This document shows positions 54,233 to 63,671 of a DNA stretch of 64,000 bases, piece after piece. This stretch comes from Pseudoclavibacter sp. AY1H1 (GTDB lineage: Bacteria > Actinomycetota > Actinomycetes > Actinomycetales > Microbacteriaceae): NCBI RefSeq assembly GCF_002931055.1, contig NZ_PSXX01000001.1, positions 1 through 64,000 on the forward strand, given 5' to 3'. How positions within the stretch are numbered: position 1 is the stretch's first letter; each line of letters opens with the position of its first letter. The notes beneath the pieces were generated by a model. The model searched no databases, was not told where the DNA came from, and worked only from the letters and a program-made list of their open reading frames with translations. A program made the translations under genes and the position numbers.

Positions 54233-54601
54233 ATGAGTTCACTCGATGAGGCCATCAACCAGCTGCTGAGCATCGAAGGCGCGACGGGGGCCGCGATCGT
54301 CGACTACGCGAGCGGCATGGCGCTGGCGCAGGGCGGCAATCCGTCGTTCGATCTCGGCATCGCCGCCGCGGGCAACGCCAACGTCGTGCGCGCGAAGCTC
54401 AGCACGATGTCCGAGCTCGGCATCGCCGATGAGATCGACGACATCCTGATCACGCTGAGTTCGCAGTACCACCTCATCAACGTCCTCAACTCGCAGGGGT
54501 CGAGCGGTCTGTTCATCTATCTGGTGCTCAATCGCACGAGCGCCAACCTGGCGCTCGCTCGCCACAAGCTGAAGGTGGTTGCTGCGCAGATCGCGGTGTA
54601 A
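54233..54601 (+). CDS. Solitary roadblock/LC7-domain protein
   Basis: A 122-residue protein covering a single roadblock/LC7 (MglB-like) domain: [22 protein letters not shown], then [18 protein letters not shown] and [27 protein letters not shown]. In bacteria these usually pair with a Ras-like GTPase (MglA, or the actinobacterial conservon operons with a sensor kinase and DUF742 protein). None of those partners is adjacent. A strong ribosome binding site suggests good expression. The role is unknown; a regulator of a distant GTPase or a scaffold are options. Confidence 0.88.
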   Translation: MSSLDEAINQLLSIEGATGAAIVDYASGMALAQGGNPSFDLGIAAAGNANVVRAKLSTMSELGIADEIDDILITLSSQYHLINVLNSQGSSGLFIYLVLNRTSANLALARHKLKVVAAQIAV

Positions 54602-54700
54602 CCGGCGTCGGTCGTGCCGGCATGAGGGCCGCCCAGAACGGTGCCCCTCGTGCCGGCAAGCAGTTGTTGTACTTCGTACAGAATATGCAACACTGTCGTC

Positions 54701-55348
54701 ATGATGCATGTGCTGACGCCGGGATTCGAGCCCACCACGGTCGACTACGCGGAGGCTCTCGCGCTCCAGCGGCGGCTGCACGCCGAGCGCGTTCGGGGAG
54801 ACCGGGGCGACGCGCTTGTCCTCCTCGAACACCCGAGCGTCTACACTGCGGGGCGCCTCACCAGGCGGAGCGAACGGCCCAGCGACGGCACGCCCGTCGT
54901 CGAGGTCGACCGCGGAGGGCGGCTGACCTGGCATGGGCCCGGCCAGCTCGTCGGCTATCCGATCGTCAAGCTGCCCGAGCCCATCGACGTCGTCGCCCAC
55001 GTCCGCCGCCTCGAGGCGGCCCTCATCGAGCTCGTCGCCGAGTTCGGCGTCGAGGGCGTGCAGGTCGACGGCCGTTCCGGCGTGTGGGTCGAGGACGACC
55101 ACGGTGCTCGGAAGATCGCCGCGATCGGGGTCCGTGTCGTCGAAGGCTGCACGATGCACGGCTTCGCGCTCAACTGCTCCAACTCCCTCGAGCCCTTCAG
55201 CCGCATCGTGCCGTGCGGCATCGCCGACGCCGGAGTCACGTCCCTGAGCGCCGAGCTCGGGCGGTCGATCACCCCCGCGGAGGTTGCTCCGAGAGCGGCC
55301 GAACTACTCACCGCTCACCTCGGTGTCGACGCGGGAGTCGCAGCGTGA
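54701..55348 (+). CDS. lipB: Lipoyl(octanoyl) transferase
   Basis: A 215-residue LipB that moves octanoyl from acyl carrier protein to lipoyl domains. Signatures: [34 protein letters not shown], the catalytic Lys in [10 protein letters not shown] and catalytic Cys in [16 protein letters not shown] 54701 is used; an adjacent ATG at 54704 is equivalent. The upstream DNA has an AT-rich patch (GTACTTCGTAC, 54670-54680) typical of a promoter. lipA overlaps by 4 nt. Confidence 0.95.
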   Translation: MMHVLTPGFEPTTVDYAEALALQRRLHAERVRGDRGDALVLLEHPSVYTAGRLTRRSERPSDGTPVVEVDRGGRLTWHGPGQLVGYPIVKLPEPIDVVAHVRRLEAALIELVAEFGVEGVQVDGRSGVWVEDDHGARKIAAIGVRVVEGCTMHGFALNCSNSLEPFSRIVPCGIADAGVTSLSAELGRSITPAEVAPRAAELLTAHLGVDAGVAA

Positions 55349-56337
55349 CGATCAAGCCCGAGGGCCGCAAGCTGCTCCGCGTCGAGGCGCGGAACGCCCA
55401 GACGCCCATCGAGCGCAAGCCGGAGTGGATCAAGACGAGAGCGAAGATGGGGCCGGAGTTCCGGCAGGTCTCAGAGCTCGTCAAGGCGGGCGGCCTGCAC
55501 ACCGTCTGCCAGGAGGCAGGCTGCCCGAACATCTACGAATGCTGGGAGGACAGGGAAGCCACGTTCCTCATCGGCGGTTCGCAGTGCACCCGTCGCTGCG
55601 ACTTCTGCCAGATCGATACGGGCAAGCCTGCCGACTACGACACCGACGAGCCGCGCCGGGTGGCGGAGTCCGTCACGACCATGGGGCTGCGCTACGCGAC
55701 CGTGACCGGAGTCGCCCGTGATGACCTGCCGGACGAGGGCGCCTGGCTGCACGCGGAGACGGTCCGGCGCATCCACGCCGAGAATCCGGGGACCGGTGTC
55801 GAGATCCTCGCGACGGACTTCTCCGGCAATCCTGCGCTTCTCGGAGAGGTCTTCTCCTCGAGGCCCGAGGTGTTCGCGCACAACGTGGAGACCGTGCCTC
55901 GCATCTTCAAGCGCATCCGCCCCGCCTTCAGATACGAGCGCTCGCTCGACGTCCTCACGCAGGCCAGGTCCGCGGGGCTCGTCACGAAGTCCAACCTGAT
56001 CCTCGGCATGGGGGAGGAGCGCGATGAGATCGAGCAGGCGCTCGTCGACCTCCACGATGCGGGCTGCGACATCATCACGCTCACGCAGTATCTCCGGCCG
56101 AGCCCAAGGCATCTGCCCGTGGCGCGGTGGGTCAAGCCGCAGGAGTTCATCGCGCTCAAGGCCGTGGCCGAGGAGATCGGCTTCCTCGGGGTGCTCGCCG
56201 GCCCGCTCGTCCGCTCCTCCTACCGCGCCGGTCGACTCTGGGCACAGGCTGCTCGACGCCGCGGGATGCCCATCCCGCAGCATCTTCAGCACCTCGCGGA
56301 CTCCGCATCCAGCGAATTCGCTCAAGCGGTGGGCTGA
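55345..56337 (+). CDS. lipA: Lipoyl synthase
   Basis: A 330-residue radical-SAM enzyme inserting two sulfurs into octanoyl groups. The auxiliary cluster cysteines are in [12 protein letters not shown] (near residue 54-65), the radical-SAM triad in CTRRCDFCQ (near 80-88), and the C-terminal RSSYRAG supplies the serine ligand. GTG 55345 overlaps the lipB stop. Length is normal. Confidence 0.97.
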   Translation: MTIKPEGRKLLRVEARNAQTPIERKPEWIKTRAKMGPEFRQVSELVKAGGLHTVCQEAGCPNIYECWEDREATFLIGGSQCTRRCDFCQIDTGKPADYDTDEPRRVAESVTTMGLRYATVTGVARDDLPDEGAWLHAETVRRIHAENPGTGVEILATDFSGNPALLGEVFSSRPEVFAHNVETVPRIFKRIRPAFRYERSLDVLTQARSAGLVTKSNLILGMGEERDEIEQALVDLHDAGCDIITLTQYLRPSPRHLPVARWVKPQEFIALKAVAEEIGFLGVLAGPLVRSSYRAGRLWAQAARRRGMPIPQHLQHLADSASSEFAQAVG

Positions 56338-56376
56338 CCCCGCCGTCTCGCAGTCGAGGCGGGTTACCATTCCGGC

Positions 56377-56946
56377 ATGCTCGAAGTCTGGATCGCCGTC
56401 GGAGCCGTGCTCCTCATCGTCATCGCCGTAGTCGTCTACGTCGTCGCCACCAACCGCTCGCTCAAGCGCCTGAGCGCCCGCGTCGACGGAGCGTGGAGCG
56501 ACATCACGACGCAACTGGCGGCCCGCGAGGAGCTGCTCCCGCAGCTCGAGACGCGTGTGCGCGGCCTCGCGACGCATGAGGACAAGGTCTTCGCGGCGTT
56601 CCAGGAGGCCCGCGCTGCGAGTTCGCGCGCGACGACACCCGAAGAGGTGAGCGCGGCCGAGAACCTCGTGCAGGGCTCGCTGCGCGGCGTGTTCGCCGCG
56701 GCAGAGGCCTACCCGCAGCTCCAGTCCAGCCGCGAGTTCCTGCAGCTGCAGTCCGACCTCGTCGACGTGGAGAACCGCATCCAGGCGTCGCGTCGCTTCT
56801 ACAACGGGGGAGTGCGCGAGTACAACACCAAGGTGAAGGTGTTCCCGAACAACCTCGTCGCGGGCCCGCTCCACTTCGAGCAGCGGACCTTCTTCGAGGT
56901 CGCCGACCGGGCTGCCATCTCGCAGCCCCCTCGGGTGCAGTTCTAA
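56377..56946 (+). CDS. LemA family protein
   Basis: A 189-residue LemA protein: one N-terminal membrane helix (residues 3-25) and a long helical bundle on the far side (VDGAWSDITTQLAAREELLPQLETRVRGL; ENRIQASRRFYNGGVREYNTKVKVFPNNLVA). A -10 box TACCAT at 56365-56370 lies 6 nt before the ATG, so the message is probably leaderless. The family function is unclear. Confidence 0.93.
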   Translation: MLEVWIAVGAVLLIVIAVVVYVVATNRSLKRLSARVDGAWSDITTQLAAREELLPQLETRVRGLATHEDKVFAAFQEARAASSRATTPEEVSAAENLVQGSLRGVFAAAEAYPQLQSSREFLQLQSDLVDVENRIQASRRFYNGGVREYNTKVKVFPNNLVAGPLHFEQRTFFEVADRAAISQPPRVQF

Positions 56947-56986
56947 TGGCATCGCAGCGTCCGCGGGCGCTCCTAGTATTGAGCCT

Positions 56987-58219
56987 ATGACCGAACGCGA
57001 CCTCGACGAGACTGCCGCCAAGGCGGCATCGCCGAGAACCGGCTCCACCCTGGCGCAGAACCCCACGCCAGCGCTCCGCAACGAGAGCGAGGACGAGCTC
57101 GTGCCCCGGGGGCTGCGCATCGGCGCGGCCTGGGCCTGGCGCACCGTGGCCATCCTGCTGGCCCTGATCCCCCTCGGGTGGCTCGTCGCACAGGCATCGA
57201 TCCTCGTCATTCCGCTGCTCGTGGCCGCGCTCCTGGCGTCGCTGCTCGCACCGCTCATGAAGTGGCTCGTGGGTGTCGGCCTCCCGAGGTGGGCAGCGCT
57301 CATCCTGTCGCTCATCGTCCTGCTGGTCGCGATCGGCACGCTGATCAGCCTGGTCGTCAGCCAGTTCGCGCAAGGCTTCAACCTCGACCTGGGCAAGCTC
57401 GAGGCTCAGTACCAGCTGGCGCTGCAGTTCCTCAGAGACTCCCCGCTGCATGTCACCGAGGAGCAAGTCGACGCGGGACTCAGCGAGATCGTCGGCTGGG
57501 TGCAGTCGAACGTGAACTCCATCGCGTCCCAGGCGGTCTCGGTCGGCTCCAATGTTGTCGCCTTCCTCGCCGGCACGCTCGTCACCGCCTTCGCCCTGAT
57601 CTTCTATCTCCTCGACGGCCGCAGCATCTGGCTCTTCATCGTGTCGATCTTCCCCAAGAAGGCGCGCGCCGCCATCGACGGTGCTGGCCAGCGGGGCTGG
57701 ATCTCGGTCGGCCACTACGTGCGCGTCCAGGTGCTCGTCGCGCTCATCGACGCCGTCGGCATCTACCTCGGTGCCGTCATCCTGCAGGTGCCGTTCGCGT
57801 TGCCGATCGGCGTGATCGTCTTCCTCGCGTCGTTCGTCCCCTACATCGGCGCGATCTCGGCCGGCACGATCGCCGTCGCCGTGGCGCTGGCCTACAACGG
57901 CTTCCTCAATGCGCTCATCATGCTCATCGTCGTCGTCGCGGTCATGCAGATCGAGTCGCACATCCTGCAGCCGCTCATCATGGGCAGCGCCGTGAAACTG
58001 CACCCGCTCGCGGTGCTGTTGTCGGTGAGCGCAGGAACCATCTTCGGCGGCATCGCCGGCGCCGTCTTCGCCGTTCCCCTCGTCGCGGCAGGCAAGGTCA
58101 TGGTCCAGTTCATCTCGCGTGGCACTTGGCGCGATGACCCCGACCCGACGAAGATCACGCAAACCCCCGTATCCAAGCGCGAGAAGGCCAAGCGCGAGAA
58201 GAAGGCAAGCACGGTATGA
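56987..58219 (+). CDS. AI-2E family transporter
   Basis: A 410-residue permease with about eight membrane segments, of the AI-2E/YdiK/PerM family, whose substrates vary and are mostly unproved. Typical are LVAALLASLLAPLMKWLV near the start and QIESHILQPLIMGSAVKLHPLAVLLSV in the middle. The N and C termini are charged and probably cytosolic. A -10 box TAGTAT at 56974-56979 lies 7 nt before the ATG (leaderless). The stop overlaps ilvA by 4 nt. Confidence 0.9.
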   Translation: MTERDLDETAAKAASPRTGSTLAQNPTPALRNESEDELVPRGLRIGAAWAWRTVAILLALIPLGWLVAQASILVIPLLVAALLASLLAPLMKWLVGVGLPRWAALILSLIVLLVAIGTLISLVVSQFAQGFNLDLGKLEAQYQLALQFLRDSPLHVTEEQVDAGLSEIVGWVQSNVNSIASQAVSVGSNVVAFLAGTLVTAFALIFYLLDGRSIWLFIVSIFPKKARAAIDGAGQRGWISVGHYVRVQVLVALIDAVGIYLGAVILQVPFALPIGVIVFLASFVPYIGAISAGTIAVAVALAYNGFLNALIMLIVVVAVMQIESHILQPLIMGSAVKLHPLAVLLSVSAGTIFGGIAGAVFAVPLVAAGKVMVQFISRGTWRDDPDPTKITQTPVSKREKAKREKKASTV

Positions 58220-59463
58220 CCGCTCCCACCATCACGCTGGAACAGATCGTCGCCGCACGTGAAATCGTGCGGCAGGTCATCTCCCAGACCCCCATCGACT
58301 CGGCCCGGTTCCTGTCCGAGAAGCTCGGCTCTCCTGTGCTCCTCAAGTGCGAGAACATGCAGCGCACGGGCTCGTACAAGATCCGCGGGGCGACGTACCG
58401 CCTCTCGCGGCTGAGTGAGGAGCAGCGCTCGCGTGGAGTCGTGGCCGCCTCGGCCGGCAACCACGCGCAGGGCGTCGCCTTCGCGGCCCGCGAGCTCGGC
58501 ATCAAGGCGACGATCTTCATGCCGGTCGGCGTTCCGCTGCCGAAGCTGCAGGCGACCCGCGGCTACGGTGCAGAGGTCGTCCTGACCGGCGTCAACGTGG
58601 CGGATGCGCTCGTCGCCGCCAAGCAGTTCGCCGTCGACACCGGGGCCGAGTTCATCCACCCGTACGACCACGCCGACATCATCACGGGCCAGGCCACCCT
58701 CGCGCTGGACATCCTCGAGCAGGCGCCCGACGTCGACACGATCATCGTGCCCATCGGCGGCGGCGGGCTCATCTCGGGCGTCAGCGTCGCGGCGAAGCTC
58801 CTCGGCGAGCAGCGTGGGCGGCCCATCCGCATCATCGGCGTGCAGGCGGCCAACTCTGCGCCGTTCCCCGTCTCGCTCGAGGCCGGCTACCCCGTGAAGA
58901 TCCAGGCTCGCCCGACCATCGCCGACGGCATCGCCGTCGACATGCCCGGCGAGATCACCTTCGAGGTGGTCCGCAATCTCGTCGACGAGGTCGTCACCGT
59001 CTCGGAAGACGACATCTCGCGCGCCATCCTGCTCCTCGTCGAGCGGGCCAAGCTCGTGGCCGAGCCGGCAGGTGCGACCGCCGTCGCTGCCATCCTCGCG
59101 GACAAGATCAAGGACGCGGGCACCACGGTCGCCATCCTGTCCGGCGGCAACATCGACCCGCTCATGCTCGAGAAGGTGCTGAGCCGCGGCCTCGCCGCCT
59201 CTGACCGGTACCTGAAGCTCGTCATCGAGCTGCAGGACGTTCCCGGCCAGCTCGCGCTGATCGCGAAGACCATCAGCGAGGTGAACGCGAACGTGGTCGA
59301 GGTGCTGCACACTCGCCACAACAAGGGTCTGCAGGTGAGCCACGTCGAGCTCGAGGTGTCGGTCGAGACTCGAGGCACCGAGCACTCCCACCAGGTGATG
59401 GATGCGCTGCGTGCGCTCGGCTACCAGCCGCGGACGAGCAGGGACGCGTCCCCGCTTCCCTGA
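58216..59463 (+). CDS. ilvA: Threonine ammonia-lyase
   Basis: A 415-residue PLP enzyme deaminating threonine to 2-oxobutyrate. The PLP lysine lies in RTGSYKIRGATYRL (near residue 55), the glycine loop in VPIGGGGLISG, and SAGNHAQGVA is present. From about residue 330 there is a single ACT domain (VIELQDVPGQLALIAKTI), so it is of the shorter, catabolic-like (TdcB/IlvA1) form and may be regulated by amino acids. It overlaps the AI-2E gene by 4 nt, an unusual partner that might export or import its product; that is speculative. Confidence 0.94.
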   Translation: MTAPTITLEQIVAAREIVRQVISQTPIDSARFLSEKLGSPVLLKCENMQRTGSYKIRGATYRLSRLSEEQRSRGVVAASAGNHAQGVAFAARELGIKATIFMPVGVPLPKLQATRGYGAEVVLTGVNVADALVAAKQFAVDTGAEFIHPYDHADIITGQATLALDILEQAPDVDTIIVPIGGGGLISGVSVAAKLLGEQRGRPIRIIGVQAANSAPFPVSLEAGYPVKIQARPTIADGIAVDMPGEITFEVVRNLVDEVVTVSEDDISRAILLLVERAKLVAEPAGATAVAAILADKIKDAGTTVAILSGGNIDPLMLEKVLSRGLAASDRYLKLVIELQDVPGQLALIAKTISEVNANVVEVLHTRHNKGLQVSHVELEVSVETRGTEHSHQVMDALRALGYQPRTSRDASPLP

Positions 59464-59489
59464 TCGCGAGCACCCTCGCAGGAACGAGA

Positions 59490-59515
59490 AGAGGACCTCC
59501 CGCGGGAGGTCCTCT
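59490..59515. terminator. 26-bp perfect palindrome, bidirectional terminator
   Basis: AGAGGACCTCCCG and its exact complement adjoin at 59502/59503. It lies between the convergent ilvA and greA genes, 27 bp after the ilvA stop and 33 bp after the greA stop, and should terminate both. Confidence 0.85.
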
Positions 59516-59548
59516 CCGTGTGTCCGAGTGCGTGGCCGCGTCGAACGG

Positions 59549-60034
59549 CTACGGGTGGAAGGTCTCGACCTCGGTGATCTCGACGTCGATGGAGTTGCCG
59601 TTCGGCGCCTCGTAGCTCGTGGATGCGCCGATCGCGAGGCCGAGGATCGAGGCTCCGAGCGGGCTCTCGCCCGAGTAGACGCGCAGCTGGGTCTGAGACG
59701 CCATCTCGCGGCTGCCGAGGAGGAACTTCTGCTCCTTGCCGCCGATCTTCGCCGTCACGACGGTGCCCGTCTCGACGATGCCGGACGCTTCTGGCGCTTC
59801 GCGGACCTCGGAGTTCTTCAGCATCGTCTCGAGCTGGTTGATGCGGGCTTCGATCTTGCCCTGCTCGTCCTTCGCCGCGTGGTAGCCGGCGTTCTCCTTG
59901 AGGTCGCCGTCTTCGCGCGCCTCTTCGATGCGCTTGGCGATCTCTTCACGACCGTTCACAGCGAGCTCGTCGAGCTCCGCCTTGAGGCGGTCATACGTCT
60001 CCTGGGTGAGCCAGGTCACCGATGGGTTAGCCAT
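59549..60034 (-). CDS. greA: Transcription elongation factor GreA
   Basis: A 161-residue GreA, which rescues backtracked RNA polymerase by inserting its coiled coil into the secondary channel. The N-terminal coil contains ARED GDLKENAGYHAAKDEQGKIE (the acidic tip Asp-Glu is intact), and the C-terminal globular domain has LGASILGLAIG. ATG 60034 has AAGGAG 8 nt upstream. It lies directly downstream of the DUF4307 gene on the same strand. Confidence 0.96.
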   Translation of the reverse strand: MANPSVTWLTQETYDRLKAELDELAVNGREEIAKRIEEAREDGDLKENAGYHAAKDEQGKIEARINQLETMLKNSEVREAPEASGIVETGTVVTAKIGGKEQKFLLGSREMASQTQLRVYSGESPLGASILGLAIGASTSYEAPNGNSIDVEITEVETFHP

Positions 60035-60101
60035 GCTGGAACTCCTTGTGCAGCCGGATACGACCAAAGCCCTGACGCGAGTCAGGGCCTCTGGTGCCAT
60101 T

Positions 60102-60542
60102 CTACGGCAACCAGCATTCCTTCACCAAAGCCGTGGTTCCTGCCTTCGTGGTGCGCACCTGCGCGTTGAGGACCTGCGAGGCCTCGTCGGTCGCGGGGAC
60201 GTCGACGATGTCCCAGCCGACGACCGCCTGCTGCTCGTCGCGGATCTCGATCGCGCACGTCGCCTCGGTTCCGGCAGGGGCGGTGATGCGGTAGTCGAAG
60301 CTCACGTTCGCGTCGTCGACGATGGAGAAGCGCACCGTGTCGGCTCGGATCGCCGAGGAGGAGACGGGGCCGACCGTGGTCGTCGCCCAGAAAGCGACGA
60401 CGGCGATGACGAAGATGCCGACGACCATCCAGATCCAGCGCTCCGGCTTCTTCTCCGAGCGAGGCGCGCGGGCGCCGTAGCGGTCGACGAGGTCAGCTGA
60501 GGTGGCGGCGGTGTCGGCGCGGGTCTCGCGTTCAGCTGACAC
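60102..60542 (-). CDS. DUF4307 membrane protein
   Basis: A 146-residue actinobacterial protein with an N-terminal cytosolic tail (LVDRYGARAP), one membrane helix (about 37-58, WMVVGIFVIAVVAFWATTTV) and an extracytoplasmic beta-rich domain with two Cys (TCAIEI and KECWLP) that may form a disulfide. GTG 60542 has AGAGGA upstream. It is divergent to mca, a typical arrangement. Function is unknown. Confidence 0.9.
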   Translation of the reverse strand: MSAERETRADTAATSADLVDRYGARAPRSEKKPERWIWMVVGIFVIAVVAFWATTTVGPVSSSAIRADTVRFSIVDDANVSFDYRITAPAGTEATCAIEIRDEQQAVVGWDIVDVPATDEASQVLNAQVRTTKAGTTALVKECWLP

Positions 60543-60636
60543 GTGGATTCCTCTCGACTGAGGGCGGGCGCGGCCAGAAAGTGCGGGCCGCGCGAGATAG
60601 GCTCTCTGTCTAGGTTAACGTTCCCCGAGGAGACCA

Positions 60637-61533
60637 GTGACACTTCGACTGATGGCGGTCCACGCCCATCCCGACGACGAGTCCAGCAAGGGCGCCGCGA
60701 CATACGCCGCGTACCGTGCCAAGGGCGCCGAGGTCATGGTGGTGAGCTGCACCGGAGGCGAGGCCGGCGACATCCTCAACCCGGGTCTCGAGTCCGTCTC
60801 GCACGCCCAGCGCGACCTGGCGGGACTCCGGCGCGTCGAGATGGCTGCCGCCCAGGAGTTCCTCGGCGTCGAGCACCGCTGGCTCGGGTACGTCGACTCC
60901 GGCATGGCCTCGGAGGACGGATCGCTGCCGCTGAACTCCTTCGCGAGCATCCCCCTCGACATCTCCGCGCGTCCGCTGCTGCGCCTGGTCAGGGAGTTCC
61001 GCCCGCACGTGCTCGTCACGTACGACGAGAACGGCGGCTACCCGCACCCCGACCACATCCGCACCCACGACATCTCGATGCGCGTGTGGCGGGAGTCGGG
61101 CCTCGCGACGCACCCCGAGCTGGGCTCGCCGTGGCGCATCTCGAAGCTGTACTACGACCGCACCATGAACGGGAAGCGGGCAGACAGCCTCCTGCAGCAC
61201 ATCAAGGCGCTCGACCCCGAGTCGCCGCTGCTCGATCGCCTCGAGCAGATGCTCGCCTGGATGCGAGACAAGCCGAGCAACGTGACGACGCAGATCCAGA
61301 TCGACGAGTTCTTCGACGCCCGCGACTCGGCGCTCCGCTCGCACGCGAGCCAGGTGGCGCCTGACAGCGGGTTCTTCGCGATTCCTCGCGACATCGAGGC
61401 CGCGGCGTACCCGTACGACGACTTCGAGCTCGTCGACTCCCGAGTGGATGCCCCGACGCCAGAGACCGACCTGTTCTCGGGCGTCGACGAACGCAACGAC
61501 GACAAGCAGGGCGCTGCGGAGGCCTCCGAGTGA
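60637..61533 (+). CDS. mca: Mycothiol conjugate amidase
   Basis: A 298-residue zinc amidase that cleaves mycothiol S-conjugates into mercapturic acids for detoxification, a marker of actinobacteria. The zinc motif VHAHPDDESSKGA is at residues 8-20, ENGGYPHPDHIRTHDI supplies the third ligand, and SCTGGEAGDILNP and FALRSHASQ-type segments match Mca rather than MshB. GTG 60637 follows GAGGAG. It overlaps the next small gene (TGATG). Confidence 0.94.
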   Translation: MTLRLMAVHAHPDDESSKGAATYAAYRAKGAEVMVVSCTGGEAGDILNPGLESVSHAQRDLAGLRRVEMAAAQEFLGVEHRWLGYVDSGMASEDGSLPLNSFASIPLDISARPLLRLVREFRPHVLVTYDENGGYPHPDHIRTHDISMRVWRESGLATHPELGSPWRISKLYYDRTMNGKRADSLLQHIKALDPESPLLDRLEQMLAWMRDKPSNVTTQIQIDEFFDARDSALRSHASQVAPDSGFFAIPRDIEAAAYPYDDFELVDSRVDAPTPETDLFSGVDERNDDKQGAAEASE

Positions 61534-61883
61534 TGCTGCTCGCCTCCGCCCAGTCCTGGGTGCTGTCGCTTGCGGCGACGGCGCCGACGCCTGGGGAGGA
61601 GCTGCCCTTCAACCCGGACGACGTGACGCCGGGCCCGCTCGGCTTCTTCGTCTTCATCTTCGTCGCCGTCGCGACCGGCCTCCTGGTGATGGATCTCATC
61701 CGCCGCACGAGTCGGGTGCAGGCGAGGGCTCGTATCCGCGAACAGCTGCAGGCCGAGATGGCAGCGAACGAGGGCACGGTGGCCGAGGGCACCGAGAGCC
61801 CTCAGCTCGGCCAGGAGCCCGAGGAGCAGGCCGCGCCTGAGCATCGCGAGCCCGACCACGAACCCCCGGCGGCCAAGCCCTAG
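61533..61883 (+). CDS. Small single-span membrane protein after mca
   Basis: A 116-residue protein with an N-terminal hydrophobic stretch, one clear membrane helix (about 35-55, GFFVFIFVAVATGLLVMDLI), a basic segment, and an acidic Glu/Pro/Ala tail. It overlaps the mca stop, so it should be co-expressed. Small proteins of this type often follow mca in Micrococcales. Function is unknown. Confidence 0.75.
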   Translation: MLLASAQSWVLSLAATAPTPGEELPFNPDDVTPGPLGFFVFIFVAVATGLLVMDLIRRTSRVQARARIREQLQAEMAANEGTVAEGTESPQLGQEPEEQAAPEHREPDHEPPAAKP

Positions 61884-62620
61884 GCGAAGACCGGCGGGTC
61901 GATGCAGAGCAGCAGGATGCCCGTCCACTGGCTGAGGAACGCCAGCACCGTGAACACGTGGAACAGCTCGTGGAAGCCGAAGTGCCCCGGCCAGAAATTG
62001 GGGCGTTTGAGCGCGTAGAAGACGGCGCCGGCCGTGTAGAACAGGCCGCCGACGACGATGAGCACCACCGTGGCCACGTTCACGGCGGCGATGTCGCCGA
62101 GGTAGGCGACGGCAGCCCAGCCGAGCGCGATGTACAGGGCGACGTACAGCCACCGCGGGGCGCCGATCCAGAACACGCGGAAGCAGATGCCAAGCAGCGC
62201 TGCGCCCCACACGATCGCGAACAGCGGCCACCCCTTCTCCGGCGGCAGCGCGACCAGCGCTATGGGCGCGTAGGTCCCAGAGATGAGCAGGAAGATGTTC
62301 GCGTGGTCGAACCGCTTGAGGGCGACCCGCGTCTTCTCGCTCCAGTTGAAGCGGTGGTAGAGGGCGGAGATGCCGAAGAGCAGCCAGGAGCAGATCGCGT
62401 AGAGCGCGCAGGCCAGCTTGGCGGTCGTGCCCTCGGCGAGCACGATGAGCACGATCCCCGCCGCGATCGAGACGGGAAGCGTGCCGGCGTGCACCCAGCC
62501 GCGCCATGATGGCTTCGCCTCCGCGACGCTCGCGCCCGATTCAGCTTCGAGCAGGGGCAAGTGCACGGTGGGCTCCTGGCCCGAGTCGAGTTCCGAATCC
62601 GCGTGATGTTCTGAAGCCAC
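61880..62620 (-). CDS. Hemolysin III (YqfA/PAQR-like) family protein
   Basis: A 246-residue seven-helix membrane protein of the HlyIII/PAQR family. The conserved residues are visible: SALYHRFNW (motif 1 His), RFDHANIFLLISGTYAP (motif 2 Asp-His), and GHFGFHELFHVFTVLAF (two metal-site His). These suggest a zinc-dependent hydrolase-like site in the membrane. GTG 62620 follows GAGGG. It is convergent by a 4-nt overlap with the small gene after mca. Confidence 0.92.
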   Translation of the reverse strand: MASEHHADSELDSGQEPTVHLPLLEAESGASVAEAKPSWRGWVHAGTLPVSIAAGIVLIVLAEGTTAKLACALYAICSWLLFGISALYHRFNWSEKTRVALKRFDHANIFLLISGTYAPIALVALPPEKGWPLFAIVWGAALLGICFRVFWIGAPRWLYVALYIALGWAAVAYLGDIAAVNVATVVLIVVGGLFYTAGAVFYALKRPNFWPGHFGFHELFHVFTVLAFLSQWTGILLLCIDPPVFA

Positions 62621-62684
62621 CCTCGCACTCTACGCGGCCCCGTGCACGTGCATCTGACCCGTGGTCCGGTACGTTGTTCGAACC

Positions 62685-63467
62685 ATGTCGATGATTCCCA
62701 CGAGCCTGCGGAGCTTCCTGTACGGGCTGTACACGAGGCGACTGCGCCGATCTCTGCACGGTCGTCCCAAGCCGAAGCACGTCGCGATGATCATCGACGG
62801 CAACCGGCGTTGGGCCAGGCAGCTCGGGTTGCGGGATGCGGCCCAGGGGCACGCAGCGGGGGCCGCCAAGATGATGGAGTTCCTCGCCTGGTGCGACCGG
62901 GAAGGCGTCCAGGTCGTGACCCTCTACCTCCTGTCGAACGACAACCTCAAGAACCGCAGCAGCGAAGAGCTCGACGCGCTCATCGACATCATCGAGAAGC
63001 TCGCAATGCAGATCGCCGACAACGCGCGCTGGCGGGTGCACCACGCCGGATCTCCCGAGCACCTCCCTTCCGGACTCGGGGCGACGCTCGAGCGTCTGCA
63101 ACGCGACACGGCGCAGCGTCGAGGCATGCACGTGAACCTCGCGGTCGGGTACGGAGGCCGCAGCGAGATTGTCGACGCGATGCGCAGGATCGTGCGCGCA
63201 CACGCGGCAGATGGTGGCGACGTCGCGGCCCTCGCGGACATCCTCACGCCTGACCTCATCGCCGAGCACCTATACACGGGCGGCCAGCCGGACCCCGACC
63301 TGGTCATCCGCACCTCCGGTGAGCAGCGGCTCAGCGACTTCATGCTGTGGCAGTCTGCGCACTCCGAGTTCTACTTCGTCGAGGCACTGGGACCCGACCT
63401 GCGCGAGGTCGATTTCCTCCGCGCGCTGCGCGACTTCGCGTCCCGCCAGCGACGCTACGGCCAGTAG
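62685..63467 (+). CDS. uppS: Isoprenyl (undecaprenyl-type) diphosphate synthase
   Basis: A 260-residue cis-prenyltransferase. The catalytic Asp and substrate loop are in HVAMIIDGNRRWARQLG (near residue 31-47); LYLLSNDNLKNR, VGYGGRSEIVDA, DLVIRTSGEQRLSDFMLWQ and SEFYFVEALGPDL follow. The SNDN in place of the common S(T)EN suggests the actinobacterial short- or medium-chain Z-type subgroup. ATG 62685 has a -10-like TACGTT at 62670-62675. GTG 62661 is an alternative. Confidence 0.94.
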   Translation: MSMIPTSLRSFLYGLYTRRLRRSLHGRPKPKHVAMIIDGNRRWARQLGLRDAAQGHAAGAAKMMEFLAWCDREGVQVVTLYLLSNDNLKNRSSEELDALIDIIEKLAMQIADNARWRVHHAGSPEHLPSGLGATLERLQRDTAQRRGMHVNLAVGYGGRSEIVDAMRRIVRAHAADGGDVAALADILTPDLIAEHLYTGGQPDPDLVIRTSGEQRLSDFMLWQSAHSEFYFVEALGPDLREVDFLRALRDFASRQRRYGQ

Positions 63468-63671
63468 CCGCGACGCTCCCAGACACGACACAAAATTTAA
63501 CTTTCGCCTGCGCGTGGCGTGGTCCCCGCCGTCGTACGTTAATGCCATCAGGTACGGTGCCTGATCGAAACGGCCACAGGTTCCCGAAGTTCGTTTCCCC
63601 CTACCGAGTGCCCCTGTGGTCGGAACGTAACCCAGCGACGAGCGAGAGCTTGGCGAAGGAGCGGAACTGCC

